Shown: positions 9,660 through 18,760, counted from the first letter of the stretch. The stretch: DNA of 64,000 nt from Parahoeflea alexandrii (GCF_024105735.1 NZ_JAAAML010000004.1:62001-126000); one strand, 5' to 3'. Translations and numbers: made by a program. Notes: generated by a model not told the origin, from the letters alone.

Positions 9660-11024
9660 ATGACGATTGTCTGGGCTGAAAAAGCATTGCTGGATACCGG
9701 ATGGGCGGAAGCCGTGCGGATCGAAGCCGGGACTGATGGCCTGATCAGCAAGATCGAAACGGGCGCCCCGGCTGAAGGACACCGAACCGGCATCCTGCTC
9801 CCGGCACCAGCCAATTGCCATAGCCATGCGTTTCAGCGCGCTATGGCTGGACTGACCGAAAAGCGAGGGCCTGACGCCTCGGACTCATTCTGGACATGGC
9901 GGCAGCTGATGTTCCGCTTTCTCGACCGGCTGACGCCGGAGCATGTCGAGGCGATCGCCGCATTCGTGCAGATGGAGATGCTGGAAGCCGGTTATTCGGC
10001 GAATGTCGAATTCCACTATCTGCATCATCAGCCTGGAGGCAGCCCCTACGCCAACATCGCCGAGATGGCCGAACGGATCGCTGCGGCCAGCGCGCTGAGC
10101 GGCATGGGACTGACATTGCTGCCGGTGCACTACCAGTATGGCGGCTGCGACAAGCGTCCGCTCGGCCCCGGGCAGATCCGCTTCGGCAATACGCTCGATG
10201 CCTATGCGGAACTGCATGCCCGGTCGGCCGAGACGATCGGCCTGCTTCCCGGCGACGCCAGGATCGGTGTCGCCCCGCACAGCCTGCGGGCAGTGGCGCC
10301 GGAAGACCTTGCCCACCACGCCGAGCTCGCGAGAGACACTCCGCTGCACATGCACCTGGCAGAACAGATTGCCGAGGTTGAGGAAGTCGAAGCGGCCTAT
10401 GGAAAGCGTCCTGTAGAGTTCGTGCTCGACAGGATGGAGCTCAACGCGCGACGCTGCTTTATTCACTGTACGCAGATGCTGCCGCATGAAACCGAGGGGC
10501 TTGCAAGAAGCGGCGCTGTGGCAGGGCTCTGCCCGATCACCGAATCGAGCCTGGGCGACGGTATCTTCGACGGCGTGCGCTGGTTTGCAGCCAATGGAGC
10601 CATTGCTGTCGGTTCCGATTCCAACATCCGCATCTCGCTTTCGGAAGAGCTGCGGACGCTCGATTACTCGCAACGCCTTCGCGACCATTCCCGCGCAGCG
10701 CTGGCGACACCTGAACACTCCACCGGCAGACGGCTGTTCGACGCCGTCAATGACGGCGGAGCGAAATCCTCGGGGCGCAACAATGGCGCCCTGGCGGTGG
10801 GGAAGCTCGCCGACATGATGGCGCTCGATGCGGGGGCTGTGGATCTGATCGGAAGAAGCGGCGACACCATTCTCGATTGCTATATGTTCGCAGGCGACGA
10901 CCGCATGATAGAGGATGTCTGGTCGGCTGGCCGGCACATGGTAGCAGGAGGCCGGCATGTCAAACAGGAGGCCATTGTCTCGGCCTATGCCAGGACAATG
11001 AAGGAGCTTGGAGAGGCTATTTGA
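9660..11024 (+). CDS. hutF: Formimidoylglutamate deiminase
   Basis: A 454-residue amidohydrolase that converts N-formimidoylglutamate to N-formylglutamate and ammonia, feeding HutG. The start at 9660 has AAGAGG about 9 bases upstream. The metal-binding motif is in PANCHSHAFQRAMAG (about residues 50-64), with LHMHLAEQ, FIHCTQM and the metal-ligand Asp in VGSDSNIRIS. Presence of HutF plus HutG, rather than formiminoglutamase, defines the two-step branch. It is translationally coupled to hutC. Confidence 0.97.
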   Translation: MTIVWAEKALLDTGWAEAVRIEAGTDGLISKIETGAPAEGHRTGILLPAPANCHSHAFQRAMAGLTEKRGPDASDSFWTWRQLMFRFLDRLTPEHVEAIAAFVQMEMLEAGYSANVEFHYLHHQPGGSPYANIAEMAERIAAASALSGMGLTLLPVHYQYGGCDKRPLGPGQIRFGNTLDAYAELHARSAETIGLLPGDARIGVAPHSLRAVAPEDLAHHAELARDTPLHMHLAEQIAEVEEVEAAYGKRPVEFVLDRMELNARRCFIHCTQMLPHETEGLARSGAVAGLCPITESSLGDGIFDGVRWFAANGAIAVGSDSNIRISLSEELRTLDYSQRLRDHSRAALATPEHSTGRRLFDAVNDGGAKSSGRNNGALAVGKLADMMALDAGAVDLIGRSGDTILDCYMFAGDDRMIEDVWSAGRHMVAGGRHVKQEAIVSAYARTMKELGEAI

Positions 11025-11722
11025 GCGGAGGAGAGTTCAAAAGCTGGCAGTCGGTGCAGGCGGAAGTCCTGCGCCGGATCAATGCCAGGGAATGGAAGCC
11101 GGGGGACTTCATTCCAAACGAGTCCGAACTGTCGGTTGAATTTGGTTGCGCACGGGCAACAGTGAACCGGGCGTTGCGCGGACTTGCGGAATCTGGCCTG
11201 CTGGACAGACGGCGCAAGGCCGGCACCAGGGTGGCGCTCAACCCGGTGCGCAAGGCGACGCTGGACATTCCGGTGATTCGCTACGAGATCGAAGGCAAGG
11301 GGCAGAGCTATCGCCACTCGGTCCTGTCGCTGGAACGGATGGTACCCCCGTCCGGCATCAGGGCGAGAATGCAAACCCAGACAGGAGTCAAACTACTCCA
11401 CCTGGTGACGCTGCATCTGGCGGACGGCAAGCCGTATGTGTTTGGCGACAGGTGGATCAACCCGGACGCCGTACCGGGAATCGAGAAGGCGGACCTGTCG
11501 GCACAAAGCGCCAATGAATGGCTGGTGGCCAACATTCCTTTTGAGGGCGGGGACTTTTCGTTCTCAGCCATGACCGCGGGAAAACGCGAAGCCGAGATCC
11601 TGGCCTGCAAGGAAGGCGAAGGGCTTTTCGTGATCGAGCGCAGCACATGGAACAAGAGCCATGTGATCACCTCGGTGCGCCTGACATTCGCGCCGGGCTA
11701 CCGGATGCACACGCAGATCTGA
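11021..11722 (+). CDS. hutC: HutC, GntR-family repressor of histidine utilisation
   Basis: A 233-residue regulator with an N-terminal winged helix (IPNESELSVEFGCARATVNR at about residues 29-48) and a C-terminal UTRA ligand domain (FVIERSTWNKSHVITSVRLTF). No suitable ATG exists; the TTG at 11021 overlaps the hutF stop (TTGA), with GGAG-rich sequence upstream. A longer frame into hutF is open but encodes the wrong frame of that gene. HutC homologues bind urocanate and release the hut operator; here it probably represses both hut transcripts through the 9623-9632 site and its own synthesis. Confidence 0.92.
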   Translation: MSGGEFKSWQSVQAEVLRRINAREWKPGDFIPNESELSVEFGCARATVNRALRGLAESGLLDRRRKAGTRVALNPVRKATLDIPVIRYEIEGKGQSYRHSVLSLERMVPPSGIRARMQTQTGVKLLHLVTLHLADGKPYVFGDRWINPDAVPGIEKADLSAQSANEWLVANIPFEGGDFSFSAMTAGKREAEILACKEGEGLFVIERSTWNKSHVITSVRLTFAPGYRMHTQI

Positions 11723-11735
11723 GTGTTGCGAACCC

Positions 11736-12518
11736 TTATCTGCCCTTCCAGACCGGGTCGCGTTTTTCTGTGAACGCGCGAAAGCCCTCAAGATTGTCTT
11801 CCGAACCATAGAGCGTATCGACCGTGCGCAACTGCCTGCGGGTGACCTTGTTCATGGTGTCCTGGAATTTCTCGCCCTCGGCCTCGCGCACCACTTCCTT
11901 GATCGCTGCGAAGACCAGCGGCGGGCCGGAGGCGAGCAGCTCGGCCATCTTCCAGGCTTCCGCCATCAGTTCGTCCGCCTTGTGGATATGGTTGACGAAG
12001 CCCCAGCGGTGCGCTTCCTCGGCATCGAGCCAGCGCCCGGTGAACAGCATCTCCATGGCGATGTGATAGGGAATGCGCTTGGGCAGCTTGATCGAGGCCG
12101 CATCGGCCACCGTGCCCGAGCGGATTTCGGGCAGCGCAAAACTGGCATGCTCCGCCGCCAGGATGATGTCGCAGGACAGCGCAATCTCGAGCCCGCCGCC
12201 AAAACAGATACCGTTGACGGCGCAGATCACCGGCTTGTTCATATGGGGCAGTTCCTGCAACCCGCCGAAACCGCCGACGCCGTAATCGCCGTCCACCGCA
12301 TCGCCATCATTGGCGGCCTTCAAGTCCCAGCCGGGGCAAAAGAACTTCTCGCCCGCGCCGGTCAGGATCGCCACGCGCAGATCCGGGTTATCGCGGAAAT
12401 CACGAAACACCTCGCCCATGATCCGGCTGGTGGCGAGATCAACGGCATTGGCCTTGGGCCGGTCGAGCGTGACTTCGAGCACGTGTCCGACAATGCGGGT
12501 CTTGACGGGTCCGGTCAT
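11736..12518 (-). CDS. Enoyl-CoA hydratase, CaiD-like (crotonobetainyl-CoA hydratase)
   Basis: A 260-residue crotonase-fold enzyme. The oxyanion-hole region is GEKFFCPGWDLKA and NGICFGGGLEIALSCD; the latter and the substrate segment PEIRSGTVADAAS with PKRIPYHIAMEML resemble carnitinyl-CoA dehydratase CaiD. The predicted reaction is hydration of crotonobetainyl-CoA to carnitinyl-CoA. AAAAAGGAA lies upstream of the start. It is the last gene of the minus-strand carnitine operon, 22 bases after the acyl-CoA ligase stop. Substrate assignment rests on context; another short enoyl-CoA is possible. Confidence 0.85.
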   Translation of the reverse strand: MTGPVKTRIVGHVLEVTLDRPKANAVDLATSRIMGEVFRDFRDNPDLRVAILTGAGEKFFCPGWDLKAANDGDAVDGDYGVGGFGGLQELPHMNKPVICAVNGICFGGGLEIALSCDIILAAEHASFALPEIRSGTVADAASIKLPKRIPYHIAMEMLFTGRWLDAEEAHRWGFVNHIHKADELMAEAWKMAELLASGPPLVFAAIKEVVREAEGEKFQDTMNKVTRRQLRTVDTLYGSEDNLEGFRAFTEKRDPVWKGR

Positions 12519-12540
12519 GGGTCAGATTCCTTTTTCTGCT

Positions 12541-14586
12541 TCAGGCATCTTCGAGGCGGATCAGCGCATCGACGGCGACCGCATCGCCGACGCGGGCGAT
12601 CAGCGGATTGACTTCAAGTTCGAGCAACCGGCCGGCATGGGCCTCGGCATAACGGCAGATCGCGATCACCGCATCGGCCAGTGCTTCCATATCGGCAGCA
12701 GGCTTGCCACGATAGCCTTCGAGCAAACGGCCGATCCGCAACTCGGCGAATGCCAGCATGATCCCGGAGCGGCTTGCGGGCAACAGCAGGTTGACCGTAT
12801 CGCCCAGTATCTCGGTGAGCACACCGCCGGCACCCAAAGTGAGCAGAAAGGCGCCCGTCGGATCCCGGGTGATTCCGACAAGAACCTCGGCAAGTCCGCC
12901 GACCGCCATTTCCTCAACGAGGAACTCCGAGGTAACGGTTTGCATCTTCCGGGCGGCGGCACTGAGGCTCGGCTCATCGCCAATATCAAGAGCAACCAGG
13001 CCGGCCTCGCTCTTGTGCGCCAAGCCGGTGCCTTTCAACACCACCGGGAAAGAAAGGGCGGCACTCTCCCCGATCAATTCATCGATGGATTGCGCCTGGA
13101 TCGATCTCGGGATCCGAAGACCAAATCCTGACAGGGCCTCCTTTGAGGCGGCCTCGCTGAGAATGGTTGCTGTCCTGCTGTTCGGGACAGCCAGCATCAG
13201 AGGCTGCGGATCCGACTCAACAAGGCGCCCGGCAGCAATTGCAGCCTCGATCGCCAGGATACCTTCCGCCATGCCATGCAGAACCGCGACGCCGCCTTTC
13301 ATGAAAGCGCTGGTAAAACCTTCCGACATGTTTTCGGACAGGCTTGCCAGCACCGCGACCCTGGCGCCGGTTCGCGCCTTTGCAGCAATGATCGCATCAA
13401 CCGCGCATTGATAGCTCGACGGATCGCAGCGATCAGCCCGCGGCAGGTCGAGAATGAAGACCGTGAGATCGAATGTCTGCTCCATCACCGTGGAGAACAC
13501 CCGGGTCATTCGCTCCGTGTCACCCCAGATGAAGGTGTGATAGTCGAGCGGATTGGCGATGGTGACGATAGGCCCAAGCTCGGCTTTCAGAGCCGCCCGC
13601 TGGGCGGGCGCGAAATCAGCGAAATCCAGTTGCGTCGTGTTGCTCAGATCCGCCATCAGACTGGCCTCGCCACCAGAACAGCTGACGGAGGCAATGGATG
13701 CACCCGGCAGCGGGCCGATGCCGTGCAGCAGTTTCAATGTTTCGAGGAACACCGCGATGGTCTCAACCTCGATGATCCCGAGTCGCCTGAGCAGGGCCGA
13801 CCCGGCGGCCGCACTTCCGGCGAGCGACGCCGTGTGGGTCATGGTCGCCACGCGGGCCTTGTCGGAGCGGCCGATCTTGATGGCGACCACCGGCTTGCCC
13901 TTTGCCCGCGCCTTGGCGGCAAAGGCTTCCAGCGCGCGGATATCGCCGAAGCCCTCGAGATAGAGACCGATGGCGCTGACGCGGTCGTCGTCGAGCAGTG
14001 CGGAGGCGATGTCGCTGGCGCCAACCTGGGCCTGGTTTCCGGCTGCAACCACATAGGCGATCGGCAGGCCGCGCGCCTGCATGGTCATGTTGATGGCAAT
14101 GTTGGAGGATTGCGCGACGATCGCCACGCCGCTTTCCACCTTGAGCCCGCCATGCTGGTCGGGCCAGAGCGTGACGTTGTCGAGATAGTTGATCAGGCCG
14201 TAGCAATTGGGCCCGAGGATCGGCATGTCGCCTGCCGCCGCAATCAGCCGCGCCTGCAGGTCCGCACCGCCGGCGGTTTCGGACTCGCTTTCGAGAAAGC
14301 CCGAGGCAAAGCAGGTGGCGCCGCCAGCGCCCATAGAACTCAGCCGTCGCACCACCTCGATGGTCGCGTCACGGTTGACGCCGATGAAGCTCGCATCAGG
14401 GGCTGACGGCAGATCATCAATGGAGGCGAGGCAGGGCACGCCGAGAATGTCGGTCCGCTTCGGATTGACCGGCCAGATATCGCCGTCAAAGCCGGATTTC
14501 CTGAGCTGTGCGACGACATTGACGGCCCAGCCGCCGCCGAACAATGCAATGGATTTAGGCCTCAGGAGGCGGGAGAGATCATGCAT
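12541..14586 (-). CDS. NDP-forming acyl-CoA synthetase (acetate--CoA ligase family), probable betaine-CoA ligase
   Basis: A 681-residue fusion. It has an N-terminal CoA-binding Rossmann domain (LLRPKSIALFGGGWA), succinyl-CoA-synthetase-like flavodoxin domains with a THTASLAGSAAA motif containing the phosphorylatable His, and a C-terminal ATP-grasp domain (FPVVLKGTGLAHKSEAGLV to LLELEVNPLIA). The start MHDLSRLL at 14586 is chosen; the frame stays open for another kilobase through the repeat and the next gene but that part is out of frame with known coding. In this operon it would activate gamma-butyrobetaine or carnitine to its CoA ester. It follows a RIME-like repeat that separates it from the acyl-CoA dehydrogenase. 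Confidence 0.88.
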   Translation of the reverse strand: MHDLSRLLRPKSIALFGGGWAVNVVAQLRKSGFDGDIWPVNPKRTDILGVPCLASIDDLPSAPDASFIGVNRDATIEVVRRLSSMGAGGATCFASGFLESESETAGGADLQARLIAAAGDMPILGPNCYGLINYLDNVTLWPDQHGGLKVESGVAIVAQSSNIAINMTMQARGLPIAYVVAAGNQAQVGASDIASALLDDDRVSAIGLYLEGFGDIRALEAFAAKARAKGKPVVAIKIGRSDKARVATMTHTASLAGSAAAGSALLRRLGIIEVETIAVFLETLKLLHGIGPLPGASIASVSCSGGEASLMADLSNTTQLDFADFAPAQRAALKAELGPIVTIANPLDYHTFIWGDTERMTRVFSTVMEQTFDLTVFILDLPRADRCDPSSYQCAVDAIIAAKARTGARVAVLASLSENMSEGFTSAFMKGGVAVLHGMAEGILAIEAAIAAGRLVESDPQPLMLAVPNSRTATILSEAASKEALSGFGLRIPRSIQAQSIDELIGESAALSFPVVLKGTGLAHKSEAGLVALDIGDEPSLSAAARKMQTVTSEFLVEEMAVGGLAEVLVGITRDPTGAFLLTLGAGGVLTEILGDTVNLLLPASRSGIMLAFAELRIGRLLEGYRGKPAADMEALADAVIAICRYAEAHAGRLLELEVNPLIARVGDAVAVDALIRLEDA

Positions 14587-14652
14587 GATGTTCGTCCCGC
14601 GTAGGTTCTGCAAGTTTCCACTCTGAAAGTGCCGACGACCTTGAGGCGGGTT

Positions 14653-14771
14653 TACCCCCCTCTGTCGCTTCGCGACATCTCCCCCGCAAGGGGGGAGATA
14701 GGGGTTGCGCGATCTTGCCCCATCCGATCTCACCCCTTGCGGGGGAGATGGCTGACAGGGCAGAGGGGGGT
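14653..14771. repeat. RIME-like palindromic repeat
   Basis: The outer arms ACCCCCCTCTG (from 14653) and CAGAGGGGGGT (to 14771) are inverted. Inside are two related 23-bp palindromes, at 14677-14699 and 14727-14749, each of the form ATCTC-CCC..GCAAGGGG..GAGAT and inverted relative to each other with one mismatch. The whole can fold into a long cruciform or hairpin. Such mosaic elements are common in Rhizobiales intergenic DNA. It interrupts the carnitine operon and may attenuate or stabilise the message. Confidence 0.8.
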
Positions 14772-14777
14772 ATCTGC

Positions 14778-15941
14778 CTATGCACCGAACGGCCTCAACA
14801 AAGCACGAGAAATAATGTGGCGCTGGATTTCCGATGTGCCTTCCCAGATGCGCTCGATCCGGGCGTCGCGCCAGATGCGTTCGAGCGGCAGTTCGTCCAT
14901 CAGGCCCATGCCGCCATGGATCTGGATCGCCTCGTCGGCGACCATGGCGAGCATTTCCGTGGCCTTGAGCTTGGCCATGGCCATGTCGGCGTCCGACGCC
15001 TCGCCGCGGTCGAACTTCCAGCCGGCCTCGAGGATCATCAGTTCGGCCGCCTTCATTTCCATCGCCATGTCGGCGAGTTTGAAGGAGACGCCCTGGAACT
15101 TGCCGATCGGCTGGCCGAACTGCTCGCGGGTCGCGGCCCATTCGACCGAGTGCCGGAACGCACGATCGGCGCGGCCAAGACAGGTGGCACCGACCTGCAG
15201 GCGGGTGGCCCCAAGCCAGGTGTTGGCGACCTCGAAGCCCTTGTGGACTTCGCCGAGTATGTTCTCTGCGGGCACGCGGCAATTGTCGAATTCGAGGACA
15301 GCATTGGTGTAGCCGCGATGCGAGACATTGCGGTAGCCGTCGCGCACCGCGTAGCCGGGCGTGCCCTTGTCGACGAAGAAGGCGGTGATCAGCTTCTTCT
15401 TCCCACGCGGCGTCTCCTCCTCGCCGGTGGCCATAAAGGCGATGGTGAAGTCCGCAATGTCGGCGTGCGAAATGAAATGCTTGGTGCCGTTCAGAACCCA
15501 GTCGGAACCGTCCTGCTTGGCGCTCGCCTTCATGCCGCGCAGGTCGGAGCCGGCGCCGGGCTCGGTCATGGCCAGGCAATCCCATTTCTCGCCCGCGACG
15601 CAAGGTTCGAGGTAGCGGGCGCGCTGCTCGGGCGTACCGGCGCAGAGGATGTTGGAGGGGCGTGCGACGCAGGTCCAGTGCAGCGCGTAATTGGCGCGGC
15701 CGAGTTCCTTCTCGTAGAGCAGCCAGGTCGGCGTATCGAGGCCGGCGCCGCCGAACTCTTCCGGGATGTTGGCGGCGTAGAGACCGGCGGCGATGGCCTT
15801 CTTCTGGATCTCCCGCACCAGATCGATGTCGAGATGGCCCGTGCGCTCGACCTCGGCCTCGTGCGGATAGAGCTCGTTCTCGACGAAGGACCGCGTGGTC
15901 TCGACGATCATCTCCTGTTCCTGGGTCAGTCCGAAGTCCAT
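14778..15941 (-). CDS. Acyl-CoA dehydrogenase, probable gamma-butyrobetainyl/crotonobetainyl-CoA type
   Basis: A 387-residue flavoenzyme starting MDFGLTQEQEMIVET at 15941, with AAAGGTG about 7 bases upstream; a Met 13 codons earlier would overlap the SDR gene. The FAD/substrate motif CLAMTEPGAGSDLRGM and the catalytic-base segment WEGTSEIQRHIISRALL are present, as is ATREQFGQPIGKFQ. It resembles CaiA-type dehydrogenases. It is predicted to oxidise gamma-butyrobetainyl-CoA to crotonobetainyl-CoA for the CaiD-like hydratase. Four bases separate it from the SDR stop; its own stop borders the RIME-like repeat. Confidence 0.88.
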   Translation of the reverse strand: MDFGLTQEQEMIVETTRSFVENELYPHEAEVERTGHLDIDLVREIQKKAIAAGLYAANIPEEFGGAGLDTPTWLLYEKELGRANYALHWTCVARPSNILCAGTPEQRARYLEPCVAGEKWDCLAMTEPGAGSDLRGMKASAKQDGSDWVLNGTKHFISHADIADFTIAFMATGEEETPRGKKKLITAFFVDKGTPGYAVRDGYRNVSHRGYTNAVLEFDNCRVPAENILGEVHKGFEVANTWLGATRLQVGATCLGRADRAFRHSVEWAATREQFGQPIGKFQGVSFKLADMAMEMKAAELMILEAGWKFDRGEASDADMAMAKLKATEMLAMVADEAIQIHGGMGLMDELPLERIWRDARIERIWEGTSEIQRHIISRALLRPFGA

Positions 15942-15945
15942 TGTT

Positions 15946-16707
15946 TCACACCTTTGGATCTGGGTTTTCAGTATGGCCATCGACCGGGATCACCTGGCCG
16001 GAAACAAGCCGGGCGCCGTCGGAGGCGAGAAAGACCGCCATGTTGGCGATATCCTGGGCGGTGACGAAGGAGCGCATCGACACGCCCGCCTCGTAACCCG
16101 CACGGATCACGTCCGGCGTGGTTCCCTTGGCCTTCGCCTCGCGCTCGATGACGCCGTCGATGCGCGGGCCTTCGACGCAGCCCGGCGCAATGGCGTTGGC
16201 GCGGATGCCGAACGGCCCGAGCTCCATGGCGAGCGTCTTCATCAGCCCGATCTCCGCCCATTTCGCCGCCGCATAGGGCGCGCGGTTGGGGAAGCCGTTG
16301 ATCCCTGCGTTGGAGGATGTGATCAGGATCACGCCGGATCTCTGTGCCTTCATCATCGGGGCCGCGTATTTGGCAGCCAGGAAAGCGCCTTCGAGATTGA
16401 CGGCGAGGCAGCGGCGGAAATCCTCCGGTTCGACATCCTCGACCAGTGCCGTGGGACCGGCGATGCCGGCATTGGCGCAGACGACGTCGATACCGCCCCA
16501 TTCGGCGGCAATGCGCGCGAAGACGTCACGTATGTGAGCCGGATCGCTCGCGTCACCCGCCGTTTTCAGCCAGTTCTCCGGGCACTCGGCCAGTACTGTT
16601 TCGCTGACGTCGGTGATGAACACACGCGCGCCTTGAGCGGCAAAGCTTTCGGCCATGGCCTTGCCGATGCCCGATCCGCCGCCGGTAATGAGAACGCGTT
16701 GGCTCAT
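15946..16707 (-). CDS. SDR family oxidoreductase
   Basis: A 253-residue classical short-chain dehydrogenase. It has the nucleotide motif TGGGSGIG near the N-terminus, NAG, the catalytic Ser in ITSSNAG, the YxxxK motif as YAAAK, and a C-terminal VDG. Asp after the second strand (ITDVSE) predicts NAD+ preference. Its ATG overlaps the stop of the carnitine dehydrogenase gene. In a carnitine operon it could be a D-carnitine or alternative 3-hydroxy oxidoreductase, but the substrate cannot be read from sequence. Confidence 0.9.
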   Translation of the reverse strand: MSQRVLITGGGSGIGKAMAESFAAQGARVFITDVSETVLAECPENWLKTAGDASDPAHIRDVFARIAAEWGGIDVVCANAGIAGPTALVEDVEPEDFRRCLAVNLEGAFLAAKYAAPMMKAQRSGVILITSSNAGINGFPNRAPYAAAKWAEIGLMKTLAMELGPFGIRANAIAPGCVEGPRIDGVIEREAKAKGTTPDVIRAGYEAGVSMRSFVTAQDIANMAVFLASDGARLVSGQVIPVDGHTENPDPKV

Positions 16708-18143
16708 CCCTTGTCCCGCATGCTGGAAGGCTTGGGCAGCTTCGACTGGGCTTCCCCGAGGGCCGTGATCCTTGCCAGAACCTCGCCTTCCGGCTCGCAG
16801 GTGCGGCGGGTTTCGAGCGAGACATGCAGAAGCAGCTGGTTGCAGGTGGCCAGCAGTTCGTCATCGGCGGTGCGGATCATCTCGTGATACAGCCGGAGCT
16901 TCTTGCCGCGGGCTTCGAGCACCTGGGTACGGACATGAATGACGTCGCCCAGATGGGTCTCGCTCAGATAGCCGATCTCGTTGGAGACGGTGAAATAGGA
17001 CAGGCCGCCGGAGATGTATTCCTGGTCGGCGCCGACCATTCCCATCACCACGTCGCCGGCATCTGAAAACACCTGGCCGTAGCGGCTCTCGTTCATGTGG
17101 CCATTGTAGTCCATCCAGTCGACCGGGATGACGCGTTCGAGCGTCTTCAGCGGAACGGAGATGTCGGTGGGCAGCGGCGGCTTCATGCGCGCATCGTGCT
17201 GGTTGAGCAATTCGCCCGATCCCCAGTTGCGCGGCTTGAGCGCGCGCATGATCGACACCAGGTTGTCGTCGCGGATGCGCTCGAGCTCGCGGATCGAATG
17301 CATGCCCGACTGCGCATCCGACTGATCGGCGATCATGTCGGTGAGTTCATCGGTGAGTTCGGGTACGTCCATGAGCTTGGTCCAGGGCCAGGAGAGGCAC
17401 GGGCCGAACTGGGCGATGAAATGGCGCATGCCGGCCTCGCCGCCAGCGATGCGGTAGGTCTCGAACAGGCCCATCTGCGCCCAGCGCATGCCGAAGCCGT
17501 AGCGGATGACGTCGTCGATCTCCTGGGTGGTGGCGATGCCGTCCTTGACCAGCCACAGCGCCTCGCGCCAGACGGCTTCGAGGAAGCGGTCGGCGATGTG
17601 GGCGTCGATTTCCTTGCGCACGATCAGCGGCTTCATTCCGATCCCGGCGAGCACATCCTTGGCTCGCAGAAGCGTTGCTTCGACGCCGACCAGCTCGATC
17701 ACCGGCAGTAGATAAACCGGGTTGAAGGGATGGGCGACGAAAATCTGCTCGGGCCGTGCCGCGCCCTGCTGCAGCTCGGAGGGTTTGAAGCCGGAGGTCG
17801 AAGAGCCGATCAGCGCGTCATGGCGGCAGTGCTTCTGGATCTCCGCGAATATGACATGCTTGATGTCGAGGCGCTCTGGCGCGCTCTCCTGGATCCAGTC
17901 GGCGTCTGCCACGGCCTCGGCAAGGGAAGCGGCATAGCTGAGCCTGCCTTCCTTCGGCACGCTGACATCAGATAGGGCCGGTAGCGAGCGCCTTGCGTTG
18001 GCGAGAACCTCGCCGACCTTGCGTTCAACCTCGGGATCAGGATCGGAGACGATTACATCCCAACCATTGAGAAGAAAGCGCGCAGCCCAGCCGCCGCCGA
18101 TGACACCGCCACCGATGATGGCGGCTGTTTTGGTTTCGCTCAT
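16704..18143 (-). CDS. lcdH: L-carnitine 3-dehydrogenase fused to a hot-dog thioesterase
   Basis: A 479-residue two-domain enzyme. Residues about 1-310 are a 3-hydroxyacyl-CoA dehydrogenase-like fold (NAD motif IIGGGVIGGGWAARF, then GSSTSGFKPSEL and FVAHPFNPVYLLPVIELVG) matching carnitine dehydrogenase. Residues about 330-460 are a thioesterase with the hot-dog motif VDWMDYNGHMNESRY. Rhizobial carnitine dehydrogenases carry this extra domain, which hydrolyses betainyl-CoA. So one polypeptide oxidises carnitine to 3-dehydrocarnitine and later releases glycine betaine after the BKACE step. Four-base overlaps with the HD gene and the SDR gene show tight coupling. Confidence 0.93.
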   Translation of the reverse strand: MSETKTAAIIGGGVIGGGWAARFLLNGWDVIVSDPDPEVERKVGEVLANARRSLPALSDVSVPKEGRLSYAASLAEAVADADWIQESAPERLDIKHVIFAEIQKHCRHDALIGSSTSGFKPSELQQGAARPEQIFVAHPFNPVYLLPVIELVGVEATLLRAKDVLAGIGMKPLIVRKEIDAHIADRFLEAVWREALWLVKDGIATTQEIDDVIRYGFGMRWAQMGLFETYRIAGGEAGMRHFIAQFGPCLSWPWTKLMDVPELTDELTDMIADQSDAQSGMHSIRELERIRDDNLVSIMRALKPRNWGSGELLNQHDARMKPPLPTDISVPLKTLERVIPVDWMDYNGHMNESRYGQVFSDAGDVVMGMVGADQEYISGGLSYFTVSNEIGYLSETHLGDVIHVRTQVLEARGKKLRLYHEMIRTADDELLATCNQLLLHVSLETRRTCEPEGEVLARITALGEAQSKLPKPSSMRDKG

Positions 18144-18760
18144 GCGTTTCGCCCTTCGGCAGTGGTTGGATCGGTCAGGGAAACCCGCTCACCAGCCCGG
18201 ATCACGGCAGGATCATAGGCTTTTCGGGCGAAGACCTCTTCGACCATTCCCCGGAAAAATTCGATGCCCTCATGCGGGTAGTCGGGATCGAAGCTGTTCT
18301 GGTCCCAACGCTCGCAGAATATCGCGCAATCATCAAAGTAGGCATGGCCCTTGTAGGCTTCGCGGGCATGCGGATTGCCGCCGACATGGTGGGCGTAATA
18401 GAGCTTCTGGAAATCGCCGTGCTTTTCGACCACCCATGCACATTGCTCGCGCACGAAGGGGCGGAGAATGGCTGCGGCATATTCATCATGATTGTAGGGC
18501 GCGTAAATGTCGCCGATATCATGCAGCAGCGCCGAGACCACCCAGTCGACATCGGCGCCATCGCGCCAGGCACGGGTGGCCGATTGCAGCGAATGACCAA
18601 GCCTTGTGACCTGGTAACCCGACAGGCTCTCATCGAGTTCCACCATGGCGCCGAGAAGCCGCTCGGCGGTCTTGGAAGCATACTCGATTTCGTGCTCGGT
18701 GAGGAACTCGTAGTCCTCCCGGTCGCCATCCTTCATGGCGGTGAACTTGACCTTGTCCAT
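18140..18760 (-). CDS. HD-domain protein, PhnZ/TmpB-like putative di-iron oxygenase
   Basis: A 206-residue protein with an HD domain: a conserved His in LGHSLQSATRAW, the HD pair in VSALLHDIGDIYAP, then YYAHHVGG and RWDQNSFDPDY. This pattern resembles the PhnZ/TmpB branch of HD proteins, which are mixed-valent di-iron oxygenases, including one acting on a trimethylammonium phosphonate. GGGGAGGGG precedes the start. It lies between the BKACE and carnitine dehydrogenase genes, so a quaternary-amine substrate is plausible. It may instead be a simple phosphohydrolase; no direct proof is visible. Confidence 0.8.
   Translation of the reverse strand: MDKVKFTAMKDGDREDYEFLTEHEIEYASKTAERLLGAMVELDESLSGYQVTRLGHSLQSATRAWRDGADVDWVVSALLHDIGDIYAPYNHDEYAAAILRPFVREQCAWVVEKHGDFQKLYYAHHVGGNPHAREAYKGHAYFDDCAIFCERWDQNSFDPDYPHEGIEFFRGMVEEVFARKAYDPAVIRAGERVSLTDPTTAEGRNA

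Noticed and set aside
8461-9663. 400-codon plus-strand open frame opposite hutI
   Set aside because: Antisense shadow of hutI; it runs through the hut promoter region and has no motif.
13276-14406. 376-codon plus-strand open frame opposite the acyl-CoA ligase
   Set aside because: Composition is that of a reversed coding frame (rich in R, G, H, Q); the minus-strand ligase has clear domains throughout.
14641-14780. CRISPR-like array
   Set aside because: Only two palindromic units in inverted orientation with no regular spacers; this is a RIME-like element.
14587-15603. Upstream extension of the acyl-CoA ligase frame by 339 codons
   Set aside because: The extra part passes through the RIME-like repeat and the out-of-frame acyl-CoA dehydrogenase gene; the family N-terminus aligns with Met at 14586.
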